The position numbers were made by a program, and so were the translations under genes. This document shows positions 22,884-35,498 of a DNA stretch of 64,000 nucleotides, piece after piece. Below the pieces are notes generated by a model, which worked only from the letters and a program-made list of their open reading frames with translations, was not told the origin of the DNA and did not search any database. Positions within the stretch are counted from its first letter, which is position 1; each line of letters opens with the position of its first letter. Origin of the DNA: Artemia franciscana (Eukaryota > Arthropoda > Branchiopoda > Anostraca > Artemiidae); contig NC_088875.1 in assembly GCF_032884065.1 (NCBI RefSeq), positions 42,765,291 through 42,829,290 on the forward strand, in the 5' to 3' direction.

Positions 22884-22921
<38 letters not shown>
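22884..22921. repeat. Poly-T run, 38 bases
   Basis: An uninterrupted T homopolymer. It could be the poly-A tail of a minus-strand retroposon, but no element body was recognised next to it. Confidence 0.9.
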
Positions 22922-22924
<3 letters not shown>

Positions 22925-22927
<3 letters not shown>

Positions 22928-24940
22928 GTTTCGCGTCTGGCCAAATATAACCTAACCGGTTTTTTCCCAAAGGCGCAAAAAGCTGAATTTCCTACCTATT
23001 TCTTAATTCAATCTATCTACCTATAGTGCAAGAAGTAAGTCCTTCTGGTTATCTTCAGTCTTGTAGGTATAATCAAAAACAGACGATATTTCATACTATT
23101 ATTTTACGCTATAGGGCTTCTTTGAGGTGCCATAATTATCACTTTGGGTGCCTTAGACTAACTCTGGCCTGCTATGAGATTAAAGTAGACGTACAGCTAT
23201 GCAAAAAGAAATTCGAGAAAACCTCTCTGTTTTCTTCTTTTCTCCGTGGCTGTTGTATATGATAAATATTTAATTGTATAGAAACGTTCGTTTGTAAAAC
23301 ATGTAAATATTTATTATATCATTATTTATATATAAATAAAATATATGTTATGTGTAATATATAATATTTATTATACAACAATAAATGTTCAGGTGTAATA
23401 ATAGAATCAGACAGAAAAAAATATTCTTGAGCTAAAATTCGGACGATATTATTGTATACTAACTTCTTAGAGATAAGAAGTTAGTTTGAGGAAGTACTTC
23501 CCTAGTTTTGCCCTGTCAAAAGCCTTAAGCTTTTGACAGTTTGACTACAATTGACAGTTTTGCAAATAAAACAAAGAAAAAAAAACGACGTATAACATTT
23601 CAAATAAGACTGAGTTTTTTTATTATTAAAAAACTTCTAATAACAATAAAAATCTGAATATTTCGACTTCACGTCTGGAACGTCTTCTCTGTGCCCCAAC
23701 TGACTTCGTTTGTTCAGACCTTTTGCGCCACAGTCAAGTACTCAATTTAAGCATAGTGTTTTTAAAAACAAAATCCTGTGTGTCATTTCTATTGATTAGG
23801 TTTGTATGTAAGTTACCTGTCAGTTTATTATCTTGAAAATTTGCGGGCCTGCAAATGAAAACTCCCAGCCAGTAAAACAAAGGAAAAATTTTGGTTAGGG
23901 AGCAAAATGTAATAAGCAATTTCAAATTTTCATATTTATAGCAGACAGGCTTCTTGTTTTTGTTCTCTTTTAATTTATTTATTTTTATTATTATCTCCTG
24001 TTAAGGTTTAATTTTACTTCTATGTGACTCTTAAACTGCTATTCCTTCTGTGAAAAGTTGACAAAATAAAATTTTAGATACGTCTCTCAAACAAAAATGA
24101 TGCACTAGAAACTAGACCAAATAATGTTTTGTCTGCTTCACAAGTCTTAATAACTGAGCATCAGACCAGGAATTCTTTATCATGTTGAGTGGGGGGGGGG
24201 GGGGTATTATAATGCGATTTGAAGGGAGCAATATAATTACATGTCTTGTAAGGGGTGCGTATCCCCCTTTGGTTCCGTGGGTTTCAGATGGCAATAGCAC
24301 CAATGTTATAGATTAAGAATATAAGTGAAAAAATAAGTTAAATTTTTTTTGAAAATTTCCCAAAAATACTCCCATTGGAAATACTAACAGCATTTAAGGA
24401 TTTGGGTAAGTTTTCATTGAAACATGGTAATGCCAACCTAACAAGATTAAAGCCAGATGATGTTTATGCTCACTGAAAAGAAGATAAAGCTTTCTAAAAT
24501 AGTATTTTGTGTAGCCAAAGCTTCTGCCTAGTTATTCTATCTCTTGGTGTGGACGCCTTCCCTTCAGGAAATGACAGGAAGTTGGTTGAAAGTTGAACTG
24601 CCCCTCTTCCCTGCATTAAATATTACATATTTGAGATCCGTGAGGACAAAGAAACGTGTTTTTATCTAGATGTATTTGCTGGAAACGGAATTTACTTAAG
24701 GGGCGAAATAAAAACTGTAGGTATGAGGGAGTTGTAAATTTTTAATCCTCTGTAAATGCCAATTCAAATTTTTTCATGCAGGCGTAGTTTATCTATCCTG
24801 AATCTACATTAGTAGGCCAATCACTACGTGTATCTGTTGACGTTCTTGAGGGAGTCCTGCTCGGTTTCATGGGGGTTCATCTAAAAGAAAAGCCTTTATA
24901 TTAATTGCTTGTTAGTTAATCCTGTGCTTGCATCTTCTGC
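22925..24940. other. Sequence downstream of DnaJ exon 5, unassigned
   Basis: AT-rich with two small hairpins (23459-23486 and 23514-23537) and a G-run at about 24188-24203. I searched here for the missing DnaJ C-terminal exon (GEGMP...YRNPFEKGDL) and did not find it. The frame at 23026-23262 matches nothing known. Confidence 0.5.
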
Positions 24941-24949
24941 TATTTGTAG

Positions 24950-25300
24950 TACATAAACTAGTTCTATTGACTACTTACCCCAGCATTGAGCTTCCAGAGG
25001 ACAATTTAGCTACAAACGCTCCACCTGCGGCCCACTGTTCAGTACTTTACCCTGTTCTCTCTCCCATGAAGTTCATACTTCCTTTAAATTTTTACTTATG
25101 ATCTTTTCAGCTACATTGCAGAACGGCCTGCTTTTAGACCCCCAGTGAAATGACAATGCAACCCGTTATTCTTTAAACGAGCATTAATATTTTTGATGTT
25201 TCTTTCATTATCGCCCTAAAAGCTGGATTGAAAAACGATTTTTGGGCAACTTATTGTTTTGATGGCCTCCCGCGGTTGCTTTCGATTCCCAGAATTGCTA
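24950..25300 (-). mobile_element. LINE C-terminal fragment (same family as 30830-31222)
   Basis: Blocks such as ctttaaatttttacttatga, ggcctgcttttagaccccca and tttctttcattatcgcccta occur in the same order as in the clearer copy at 30930-31140. It is heavily diverged with no open frame. Confidence 0.6.
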
Positions 25301-25718
25301 CACCCATTACTCGGATTCCGTTAAACGATTAAATAGGTAGCTGAAATATTATAGTCATAGAATTCGTCAAAAACATCAACTCAAATGAGCTTTTTAATCA
25401 AGTTCATTCAACAGATTGTTCCAATCTTATTTTCTGAGTCCTATTTAGTACTTTATTTATAAGTTTCAGGTTATTAGAAAATGTGGATGTTGACTGGTGG
25501 ATTACTGAAAACATATACTTTTGGGTAATGAAAAATTAGGTGGCAATATTATACATCTAGCAAATATAAATTAAAAATTTCTTCTGTGTTTGCAATAGTA
25601 GCCTATATACTTTTTAAATTCTAGTAGAGTATAAGTCAAATAGTTTACGCCAATTTAACAAGTTCTTATTAAAACTTGTAAAAAAAAAAAAAAAAAAAAT
25701 CAAATGGGTTTTTCTTTC

Positions 25719-25818
25719 NNNNNNNNNNNNNNNNNNNNNNNNNNNNNNNNNNNNNNNNNNNNNNNNNNNNNNNNNNNNNNNNNNNNNNNNNNNNNNNNNN
25801 NNNNNNNNNNNNNNNNNN
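25719..25818. other. Assembly gap, 100 N
   Basis: Exactly 100 N bases, the conventional size for a gap of unknown length, preceded by an A-run at 25680-25699. The missing part of the DnaJ gene could lie here. Confidence 0.99.
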
Positions 25819-26340
25819 CAAGGGGTTCCTCGACGACGTTCCTGGCTATAACATTCTCGTCTCCAAGTTACATTTCTGCCCTGTCTCTCAATTGAAGTTA
25901 TAATATTAACCTATTTTTTCTGTAATTCCTTTCAGTAATTTTATTCGGACCACGTAATGTCTTTTGCAGCTTGTACGGTTCTTTTTTTTTTCTTCTTTTT
26001 TTCTGAAGCCTTGCCTCTTGTCATCAAAACTCGGACAAAATTGAAGATTTGAGGCTGTTTGATGAATTTTAAAAAATGCTGCATCATTCACCAAAACAAG
26101 ATGTTGGGTAAAGTCATAAATCTTCCAGCAATAATGCCTGCATTCCCCTGCCTTTAGATCAAGGTTGGGGATAGAATCGTTTTCTTATGATATTTCACAA
26201 ATACACCCCTCCCCCCAACTAAACAAAATTTCGAAGAAGGTATTCACCTAACGAAGTATTGTACTCTCTAAGTTGCGACAAAATTGATCAGACTGAATAG
26301 AAAAAGTGAAGCAGGTTTTCTACCAGTGTAAACATTAGCC

Positions 26341-26464
26341 ATGCTAAGCAGTTTTGTAATATCTGAGTGGATGCGGCATAACAAGGTGAATTCGTATCGT
26401 GGAATTTTTTCGAGTGTCGTTTTAGTGTATCTTTTCGTTATCGATCGGTGTCAATTTAGAACTG
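26341..26464 (+). CDS. Possible signal-peptide exon of unknown gene
   Basis: ATG at 26341 and a second in-frame ATG at 26371 open a frame that reaches a near-ideal donor, ACTG|GTAAGTATG, at 26465 in phase 1. From the second Met the reading starts MRHNKVNSYRG, then the hydrophobic run IFSSVVLVYLFVI and DRCQFRTG. That fits a secretion signal or signal anchor. No matching downstream exon was identified. Its phase is the same as that of the sulfakinin second exon at 51610, so an alternative first exon of that gene is possible. A 41-codon frame ending at a donor can also arise by chance. Confidence 0.3.
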
Positions 26465-26479
26465 GTAAGTATGCAAGTC

Positions 26480-28900
26480 AAGGGTGTCATTAAAAATCCC
26501 TTAAGGGACGACATCGTTAGTTTTTTTTTTATTCATGCCCACTTCTGTTGTCTATTGTATGCAGTATCTTCATGTTCAAGGTCCTTTGTTATAGTAGAAT
26601 ACATGTCATGAGTGGTAAATTAAGCTTTTTAAAGTAGTTGAATTTTTGTTCCCGTATGTGTGGGAGTTCAGAAGACTATAAGTGTTTTAGTACTTTTTTT
26701 CGAATATAGTGTGTTCATATTTTTTCCAATCCAATAAAGAAAAATCCCAAAGTTTTCTTTTCTTAGATGACATGTCAAAGGCAATTGTCAATGTCCCACT
26801 GGTTAAGTTACACACTTCGCACAGGCAAAGGAAAGAAGAGATTTTTTTTTCCTATGAATAAAAGAGCAAAATAATGAAAGATTTAAATGTGCGTGATTGG
26901 TTCTGCTGAGTGAAGCCAATAAAAAGAACGTAAAGGTTCTCTATTCACGACTGGAGGATTGGTGTCAAATTGAAGTATCACTGGGCTGCAACTATATCTT
27001 AGGCATAATAACTAATGTAATTATGAAGTGATCTTCAAAGTTTTACTTCAAAAATCATTAAAGTACAAAGGATATAAAATAAATATATTTTTAATTTATT
27101 TTTTTGCTGCAAAATAATTCTTGCTCCATTCATACCTGAAAATCAACATATTCTCAAATCTGTCTACTGTTGATTTCAAAATTATGAAGTTTTTAGGGCG
27201 TTATCACATTTTCGTCAGTGTTGCCACGTCAAAATTAATTAAAGGTGCCAACACTTCGTTCGTGAGAAATTTAAGTATTTACAATCTGTTGATTCCAAAA
27301 AACTATTACATCTCCAAAGGAAAGCTAAACGTTCTTAGTTTGTTTCGGGCTATGTATTTTTACATCTCTTTCGGGGTAAGTATTTTTAGATTAAATTTCC
27401 TGGTTTTTTATCCATGTTTCTTTTTTTTAATTTGATGCCCGTCACTATCAAAAACGGAATAACCATGTGGAGTTCTATTTCATTAAAAATAGAACTCCCA
27501 ATTTTTTTCAGTTGGGTAAAGAAACTAGTGAAAGGTTTTCATTTCGCTACTAATCCATTTCGACTTGGATAAAAGGGATGATGTATGACAAACAAGAAAA
27601 AAAAATAATTAAATAACCAAGAAAATGATCCACTGGCTGATATTGCCCTCGTTTTCACGATTATTTAATTTATTTTTTCCATGCGTCATGTGTAGCCAGT
27701 ATGGTCCTAGAATGTATAAAAGTGATGACAACGTTGTTTGTGTTTTGCTTGGTTCTTGCTAAGAAAACGCCAAATGCCTTTACCTGTGTGCAATGCACAT
27801 GGCAAAACGACTATTAGAAACATTTTCTAACAAATTGAGTCGTATCTTGGATATTTTCAAGCACAATATCGAAAACAAATATCATAGTGCAGACATATAG
27901 GACTGTTCCCTCGTCTTTTTTTTTCTTGTCCACCACTAGTGGGACCCTGGAACATCATAAAGAGCTGTTTAAGCGATCATTTGGAAGAACCTAGCAGTAT
28001 CTTGTGCTTTTTGGTAATGAACAAAACATAATATTTAAAGTAAAATGCATTTTTTTTAATCTGCATGGTATAGAAGATGGTATTATATTGATATGTGTTC
28101 GTATTTGAATGGATCTGCTGCCTGATTACCTGCGATTCATTCTTTACAATATTCGGCCAAGAAAAGCCGAATGTTTTTACTGCGTTTAGTATATAACGTA
28201 TGTTAATATTGGACGCTGACAAATCAAAAGTTTAAAATTTGTGTCTATAGGATTTGTGAAAATATCGGTAAGGATTTGTGAAGGTAATTCTGGTAATTGT
28301 TTCGAAAGGGCGGACCTCAGTAATAGCTTAGGGTAATAAGTTAAAGCTTTCAAGGAATGGTGAGCGGGATAATGTTATTAGTCATTACATATGAAAGCAG
28401 AGTATAACATACGGATATGGTTAATTCGTTGGCATTATAGGAACATCGTGTAAAATCCCCACCACTGCTTAAAAATAAACAAAACATGATTCTGCCCTAG
28501 CCCCCGAAACCGGCGTCCCGCTATTGAAAATATTTCAGCAACCTGCCGCTGCAAACACTTTGTCGCGCCGCTATCATTGTCGGCGGTGATGGACCACCGA
28601 GAATTTCTAGCACCCAATTACTCTTTGTAATATTTTATTAAACTGAGAGACAAATATAAGACAAAATCTACTATTTAACAGTAAATGCAAAAATTTGGAT
28701 TCCCCTCAAAACGCTTTTTAATTTGCTCGTCTACGGACTTCTGAAGATCACTTGTTATGTCCTCTTTGCTATAATGTAGGCTAACATTTTCGAATTAAAA
28801 TGACTGCTGACTAGCCATGATATTTCCCGAAGCATATTACCTGATTTACAAGTGCTTTTTTTTGTTGAACAAATATATATAAAAACTTCAAAGGTCAATA
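26480..28900. other. Intergenic sequence, unassigned
   Basis: AT-rich sequence with a perfect 12-base-pair hairpin (27469-27498). The 104-codon frame at 27121-27435 contains a good donor-like GGGGTAAGTATT near 27375 but has no recognisable motif. A GC-richer patch lies at 28495-28610. No RNA gene was seen. Confidence 0.45.
27469..27498. other. Perfect 12-bp hairpin
   Basis: ggagttctattt and aaatagaactcc are exact reverse complements separated by the six-base loop cattaa. Confidence 0.85.
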
Positions 28901-29489
28901 GCATTCAACCCCAAAGAGAACTGGGGGGAGGGAATCATTTGGACCCTAAATATGGCTCTGGTCTGTCGGGGCCTCCTAAACGTTCATTTTTAGGAAGAAA
29001 AAAATGATAGTGGTTGTATTTCACTTCTGGAAGAGAAGATGTGAAATGATGGAAGAGATGATTTGACATTCGCTTCCCAAGAGCTGCTTCACTTTTGGAC
29101 TTAGAACAAGATAAATCAAATTGATAGGCATTTAAACCTTCTTGATGGTCCACTGACAAGAAGGGAGTTCTTGTTAAAAATGTTCAAGATTCCAGTGTTG
29201 CACACTGACATAAGGTACTTTGTCACATCACCTGTGAACAACTTCGTCCAATTAATACTGCACTCCCGCCACTTTAACTATCCGGAAGCATGATAATGTA
29301 ATAGGAATCCTTTCGTACAGTGAGGATAGGTCCCATAAAAAGGCTGAAGAGGAGGCTCTAATCTCTGAAGCTGTCAGTGAATCACCTACCCCAATCAAGT
29401 ATGTATATGTGGCTTGTGGGTTTTCTCAAAAGAGCAGCAACTCTAAATCTCCTCATAATCAAACGTCAAAAAAAAGAAGCTACTTGATC

Positions 29490-29875
29490 AGGTAATATGT
29501 CAGGGCAGTGGTTATGCAGAACAGGACAAAAATGCTGTTTTGATTCCGATGATGTTAGATTTACATCTAAGCTTGGTAGTCCATGCCAGAAGATCAAAAG
29601 ATCTTGTCAGGTTGATGCAATCAATCCAACCATTACCTTGAGGAAAAGTTATTCTGCTCAACTGCCATGGATTACAGTTTTGGCAAGAGAAGTTCCGTCG
29701 TCGCCAGCAACAAGTGTGGTCACGGAAGGGTTTTTAGTGGTACAGGACTAATAGTTGCTGCTAAGTGGCAAATGATGGCTCCACACTGTGTAAACAAGCT
29801 TGTTTTTATACATGACAACAACAAGCTTGTCAAAGATTTTAAGGGAAGTGCTTGGTTTATTTCTAGTTGAGTGTT
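29490..29875 (+). mobile_element. hAT transposase C-terminal relic
   Basis: Two overlapping + frames carry adjacent pieces of the hAT dimerisation domain. One (29497-29751) reads LAREVPSSPATSVVTE, the counterpart of LAxxxLxxPATSVxSER. The other (29667-29870) reads GRVFSGTGLIVAAK then CVNKLVFIHDNNKLV, the counterpart of RxFSxAGLIxxxKR...VxxLxFLxxNxxL. One frameshift lies between them, and the usual Arg after AAK is replaced by Trp. Upstream catalytic parts are not recognisable, so it is an inactive remnant. The inverted-repeat segment that follows at 29901-30588 may be unrelated or may be part of the same element. Confidence 0.75.
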
Positions 29876-29900
29876 TTGAATTTTTAATTCTGCCTCCTTA

Positions 29901-30588
29901 AACTGCCTGAGTATTGAATTGATCTGACAAAATAGGGAACTTAAAATTTAGAATTTAATTTGAATTAAACTGAAATTTAAAACCAGTATTAAAACTTCAA
30001 TTATTCGTAATGCAGCTTCTCTTTACGAGAAGTTGCCTAATTTTCTCCGAAAATTAGGAGATAGCTAATTGGTTTTGAACTTCTGAAAAGCTCTGTGAAT
30101 CTTATCCTAGTTTTGGAGGTCACATTGTCACATGGTACCACTTCCGTCTCTTAACGAAAAGTTACACAGTCCATGCAAAGTGGAAGTGTGGTATCCCGTC
30201 CGGGGTGTAGGAAACCCTCAAAGTGTAGTTTTTTAAGTCCAAACTCTCTTGAACAGTTCTTCTAGAGAATTTAACTTCTAGCATCTCCTCAGTTGAAGGA
30301 ATACATTTAGACCATGCACTTGTTTAGGCTGTTAAAGGGAATTTTAGTCCCCAGCATATTGTGAAGTATTTCTTTTGTTAAGTTCAAAATTATATTTGTA
30401 TCATACAATTAAGCGACTATAAATCCAGACGTGGAGTAAAATATAGACATTGGATTCCCTTGAGGTTTTTTAGCCATTGAAATATTTTCCAAGTAAATTT
30501 ATTTTACTTTAAATTTTAGAGTTTAATTTAAATTAAAAATTTTAATTCCCTATTTTGTCGGATCAATTCACTTCTAAGGCAGTTCAAG
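29901..30588. repeat. ~690-base element with ~80-base inverted ends (MITE-like)
   Basis: The left arm, 29901-29980, begins aactgcctgag and contains gaattgatctgacaaaatag. The right arm, about 30508-30588, is its reverse complement with ctattttgtcggatcaattc and ending ggcagtt. The interior has a smaller hairpin (cctaattttctccgaaaattagg near 30036). There is no open frame, so it is probably a non-autonomous DNA transposon. Confidence 0.78.
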
Positions 30589-30819
30589 GTCTCGCTGTCC
30601 ATCATTTGGATTGAAAGAATGCTTTGGACAAGTTAAGATTGATTTCTCGTCCTTATTTTGTCCCAAGTTCGGTCATAGTAATCAAATGCCCATGTTAAGT
30701 CAGTCCAGTTTATTTCGTATCTTGGCCTTCCTATCGGTTCAACTTTAAAAACAACCCGCTGACTGCTTATTGCACATCTACTGATGCTAATTGGTTTTGC
30801 ATATATTAAAATTGTTTCA

Positions 30820-31222
30820 GATAAGTTACTGCTACTACTACTGCTAATAACTCACCGCAGCACCAAGTCGCCTGAGGCCAACACAGCTACGCACCCTCCT
30901 CCTCCAGCCCGATCTATTTATGGCCTCCCTCTTTACACCCTCCCAGGAAGTTCCCATTTCCTTTAAATTTTATTTATGATATCCTCCCACCCCAGACGAG
31001 GACGACCTGCTTTCCGTTTAGCCCCAGATGGTTGGCCAAAAAGGACAATCTTCGGCAATCTATTATCCTTCATCCGCAGAACGTGGCCTGGCTATCTCAA
31101 CCTTTCTTTCATTATAGCCTTAGAAAGCGGGATTGAACCACATTTTTCGTACAACCTACTGTTTGAAATACGGTCAGTCAGCTGGGTACCCAGAACAATC
31201 CGTAGGATTGTTCAAATAAGTT
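30820..31222 (-). mobile_element. LINE ORF2 C-terminus with triplet-repeat tail
   Basis: Minus-strand reading from about 31100 gives GHVLRMKDNRLPKIVLFGQP, then SGAKRKAGRPRLGWEDIINK. This is the hallmark C-terminal block of many RTE/CR1-like LINE proteins (GHVxRMxxxRLPK...GxRxxGRPxxxW.D). It ends, still on the minus strand, in an agtagtagtagc-type triplet tail at 30830-30845, as seen in LINEs that end in short tandem repeats instead of poly-A. The same family is represented at 3344-3580, 24950-25300 and 57010-57110. Confidence 0.8.
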
Positions 31223-31229
31223 AAGGTTC

Positions 31230-32050
31230 AACAAACAAGCTTCAGCTCGCCTTTATAATGCAATTGTCCTCCTCCCGTTTTTTTTGTATTTGAGGCCTTT
31301 TTGGAGAATTTTTCCTGAGTGCGATAAACGTAAACTTGGATCTGTTTTCTTTAAGAACGCTAAATTTATATTTTGTGCCCTCCTACTTTAGTTCCGGAAT
31401 TATTTTCTTATTTGGAAATATAATATAACAGACCCAACTTCAGCCATCCTTAATCAGACCTCAAAGTTTAATAATAATATTAAAAGTTATCCGTGGTTTA
31501 TATTCTCCGCCAGTAGAACTCGGTGCGTTTGTATTTTCGCCGTGGTTTAGCCAGTCTTTTCGTGCCAGCGATTATTAATTACGGATAACAATGTGTCTTG
31601 ACCTACTCTTCTTTTTGTTGTATTTTTATGTTGTTATTATAAAATGTGAATCCCAAGAACTTTTGCTTAGAAGAAAAAATAGAATTCTGATAATAACTAA
31701 TACCAATTTAGTTATCGAAACTAAAATAAAAACGAGAAAAACAAAACTGCTATAAAATAGAAAAAACGCCGATCAACCGGTGGCGCGCAACCAAAATTTG
31801 TTTTCCAACCCTAACCATAGTCGCATCCGCCACAGCCGAATTTGAAATAGGTGCAGTTTCGGGGACTGTTTTGCTGATTTGCGAGAGTCGCTAATTAAAG
31901 CTGTAGAAATGCTCTCAATTATGCTGAAAATCTATGGAGGTAGTGTTTAAATTACAAGAAATTAGTGTAAACATTGCATAATCTCAAAAATAAGGTGCGG
32001 GAGTCTTGAACTTGTAAAAAAGACCTTCTGGCTGGTCATGTCAACTTTTT
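31230..32050. other. Intergenic sequence before the satellite, unassigned
   Basis: AT-rich sequence with a GC-richer portion at about 31765-31900 (gatcaaccggtggcgcgcaa). No gene or element was recognised. Confidence 0.5.
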
Positions 32051-32059
32051 GGCTGCATC

Positions 32060-35000
32060 AATTATTGCGTCTTATTAGAAGCATAAATATGAATGAGGAG
32101 CCTTACTTGAAGAAACAGTAACGTTGTCAGAAGGTAAAGTTAAGCTATGAGTCGTTTTGATGACGCAATATGTATTTACTTTCAGAAGATGAGAAGTTAG
32201 ACTTTGATGTCAATTTTCGTGTCTTATTAGAAGCATAAATATGGAGGAGGAGCCTCACTTGAAGAAACAGTAACATTGTAAGAAGGCAAAGTTGAGTTAT
32301 GAGTCGTTTTGATGACGCAATATGTATTTACTTTCAGAAGATGAGAAGTTAGACATCGACGTCAATTTTCGTGTCTTATTAGAAGCATAAATATGGAGGA
32401 GGAGCCTCACTTGAAGAAACAGTAACGTTGTCAGAAGGTAAAGTTAAGCTATGAGTCGTTTTGATGACGCAATATGTATTTACTTTCAGAAGATGAGAAG
32501 TTAGACATCCACGTCAATTTTCGTATCTTATTAGAAGCATAAATATGGAGGAGGAGCCTCACTTGAAGAAACAGTAACGTTGTCAGAAGGTAAAGTTAAG
32601 CTATGAGTCGTTTTGATGACGCAATATGTATTTACTTTCAGAAGATGAGAAGTTAGACATCGACGTCAATTTTCGTGTCTTATTAGAAGCATAAATATGG
32701 AGGAGGAGCCTCACTTGAAGAAACAGTAACATTGTAAGAAGGCAAAGTTGAGTTATGAGTCGTTTTGATGACGCAATATGTATTTACTTTCAGAAGATGA
32801 GAAGTTAGACATCGACGTCAATTTTCGTGTCTTATTAGAAGCATAAATATGGAGGAGGAGCCTCACTTGAAGAAACAGTAACGTTGTCAGAAGGTAAAGT
32901 TAAGCTATGAGTCGTTTTGATGACGCAATATGTATTTACTTTCAGAAGATGAGAAGTTAGACATCGACGTCAATTTTCGTGTCTTATTAGAAGCATAAAT
33001 ATGGAGGAGGAGCATCACATAAAGAAACAGCAACATTGTAAGAAGGCAAAGTTGAGTTATGAGTCGTTTTGATGACGGAATATGTATTTACTTTCAGAAG
33101 ATGAGAAGTTAGACATCGACGTCAATTTTCGCGTTTCATTAGAAGCGTAAATATGGAAGAGAAATCTCACTTAAAGAAACAGTAACATTGTAAGAAAGCA
33201 AAGTTAAGTTATGAGTCGTTTTGATGACGCAATATGTATTTGCTTTCAGAAGATGAGAAGTTAGACTTTGATTTCAATTTTCGTGTCTTATTAGAAGCAT
33301 AAATATGGAGGAGGAGCCTCACTTAAAGAAACAGGAACATTGTAAGATGGCAAAGTTGAGTTAAGAGTCATTTTGATTACGTAAAATGTATTTACTTTCG
33401 TAAGATGAGAGGTTAGGCATCGATGTCAATTTTTGAGTTTTTTTTGAAGCGTAAAAATGGAAGAGGAATCTAACTTAAAGAAACAGTAACGTTGTAAGAT
33501 GGCAAAGTTAAGTTATGATATAGATTTATTGCCGTCGGATGAGAAGTTAGACATTGACGTCAATTTTCGTGTCTTATTAGAAGTATAAATATGGAGGAGG
33601 AGCATCACATAAAGAAACAGCAACATTGTAAGAAGGCAAAGTTGAGTTATGAGTCGTTTTGATGACGGAATATGTACTTCCTTTTAGAAGATTAGAAGTC
33701 AGACATCGACGTCAATTATCGCGTCTTGTTAGAAGCATAAATATGGAGGAGGAGCCTCACTTAAAGAAACAGGAACATTGCAAGAAGGCAAAGTTGAGTT
33801 ATGAGTCGTTCTGATGCCGCAATATGTATTTACTTTCAGGAAATGAAAAGTTAGACATCGACGTCAATTTTCGCGTTTTTTAGAAACATAAATATGGAAG
33901 AGAAATCTCACTTAAAGAAACAGTAACATTGTAAGAAGGCAAAGTTAAGTTATGAGTTGTTTTGATGGCGCAATATATATCTCCTTTCAGAAGATGAGAA
34001 GTCCGACATCGACGCCAATTATCGCTTCTTGTTAGAACCATAAATATGAAGGAGGAGCCTCACTTAAAGAAACAGGAACATTGTAAGAAGGCGAAGTTGA
34101 GTTAAGAGTCATTTTGATTACGTAATATGTATTTACTTTCTTAAGATGAGAAGTTAGGCATTGATGTCAATTTGGTGTTTTTTTTTAGAAGCTTAAATAT
34201 GGAAGAGGAATCTAACTTACAGAAACAGTAACGTTGTAAGATGGCAAAGTTAAGTTATGATATAGATTTATTGCCGTTGAATGAGAAGTTAGACATTGAC
34301 GTCAATTTTCGTGTCTTATTAGAAGTATAAATATGGAGGACGAGCATCACATAAAGAAACAGCAACATTGTAAGAAGGCAAAGTTGAGTTATGAGTCGTT
34401 TTGATGACGCAATATGTACTTCCTTTCAGAAGATTAGAAGTCAGACATCGACGTCAATCATCGCGTCTTGTTAGAAGCATAAATATGGAGGAGGAGCCTC
34501 ACTTAAAGAAACAGGAACATTGTAAGAAGGCAAAGTTGAGTTACGAGTCGTTTTGATGACGCAATATGTATTCACTTTCAGAAGATGAGAAATTAGATAT
34601 CGATTTTCGCGTTTCATTAGAAGCGTAAATATCGAAGAGGAATCTTACTTCCATATGAATATCAACTTCCATGAGAATATCGACGTGAATTTTCACGTTT
34701 CATTAGAAGCGTAAATATGGAAGAGGAATCTCACTTAAAGAAACAGTAACATTGTCAGAAGGCAAAGTAAAGTTATGAGTCATTTTGATGACGCAATATA
34801 TATTTACTTTCAGAAGATGAGAAGTTAGACATTAATGTCAATTTTCGTGTCTTATTAGAAGCATAAATATGGAGGAGGCACTTAAAGAAACAGTAACATT
34901 GTAAGAAGGCAAAGTTAAGTTATGAGTCATTTTGATGACGCAATAATTATTTACTTTCAAGAAGATGAGAAGTTAGACATTGACGTCAATTTTCGTGTCT

Positions 35001-35498
35001 TATTAGAAGCATAAATATGGAGAAGGAGCCTCACTTAAAGAAACAGTAACATTGGAAGAAGGCAAAGTTGACTTATGAGTCGTTCTGATGACGCAATATG
35101 TATTTACTTTCAGAAGATGAAAAGTTAGACATCGACGTCAATTTTCGCATTTTATTAGAAGCGTAAATATGGAAGAGGAATCTCACTTAAAGAAACAGTA
35201 ACATTGCAAGAAGGCAAAGTTAAGTTATGAGTCGTTTTGATGAGGTAATATGTACTTCCTTTCAGAAGATGAGAAGTTAGACATCAACGTCAATTATCGC
35301 GTTTTATTAGAAGCATAAATATGGAAGAGGAGCCTCACTTAAAGAAACAGGAACATTGTAAGAAGGTAAAGTTGAGTTATGAGTCGTTTTGATGATGTAA
35401 TATGTATTTACTTTCAGAAGATGAGAAGTTAGGCATCGATGTCAATTTCTGCGTTTTTTTAGAAGCGTAAATATGGAAGAGGAATCTAACTTAAAGAA
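32060..35498. repeat. 152-base satellite array, about 22-23 units
   Basis: The word cttattagaagcataaatat recurs at 32071, 32223, 32375, 32527 (variant), 32679, 32831 and 32983, an exact 152-base period. Each unit contains ggaggaggagcctcacttga or a variant, gttatgagtcgttttgatga, cgcaatatgtatttactttc and agatgagaagttagacatcg. The first seven units are nearly identical and fall into two subtypes (acgttgtcagaagg and acattgtaagaagg). Later units are more diverged, and a block of about 742 bases (five units, one shortened) is duplicated (33471 versus 34213). Units carry gacgtcaa, which is a perfect TGACGTCA in at least three, and tgatgacgcaat. Confidence 0.97.

Noticed and set aside
27121-27435. 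104-codon frame with a donor-like site near 27375 as a first exon
   Set aside because: No recognisable signal peptide or domain, Lys/Ile/Phe-rich as expected from AT-rich noise, and no partner exon.
32060-35498. CRISPR array
   Set aside because: Tandem 152-base units without spacers in an intron-bearing animal genome; this is a satellite.
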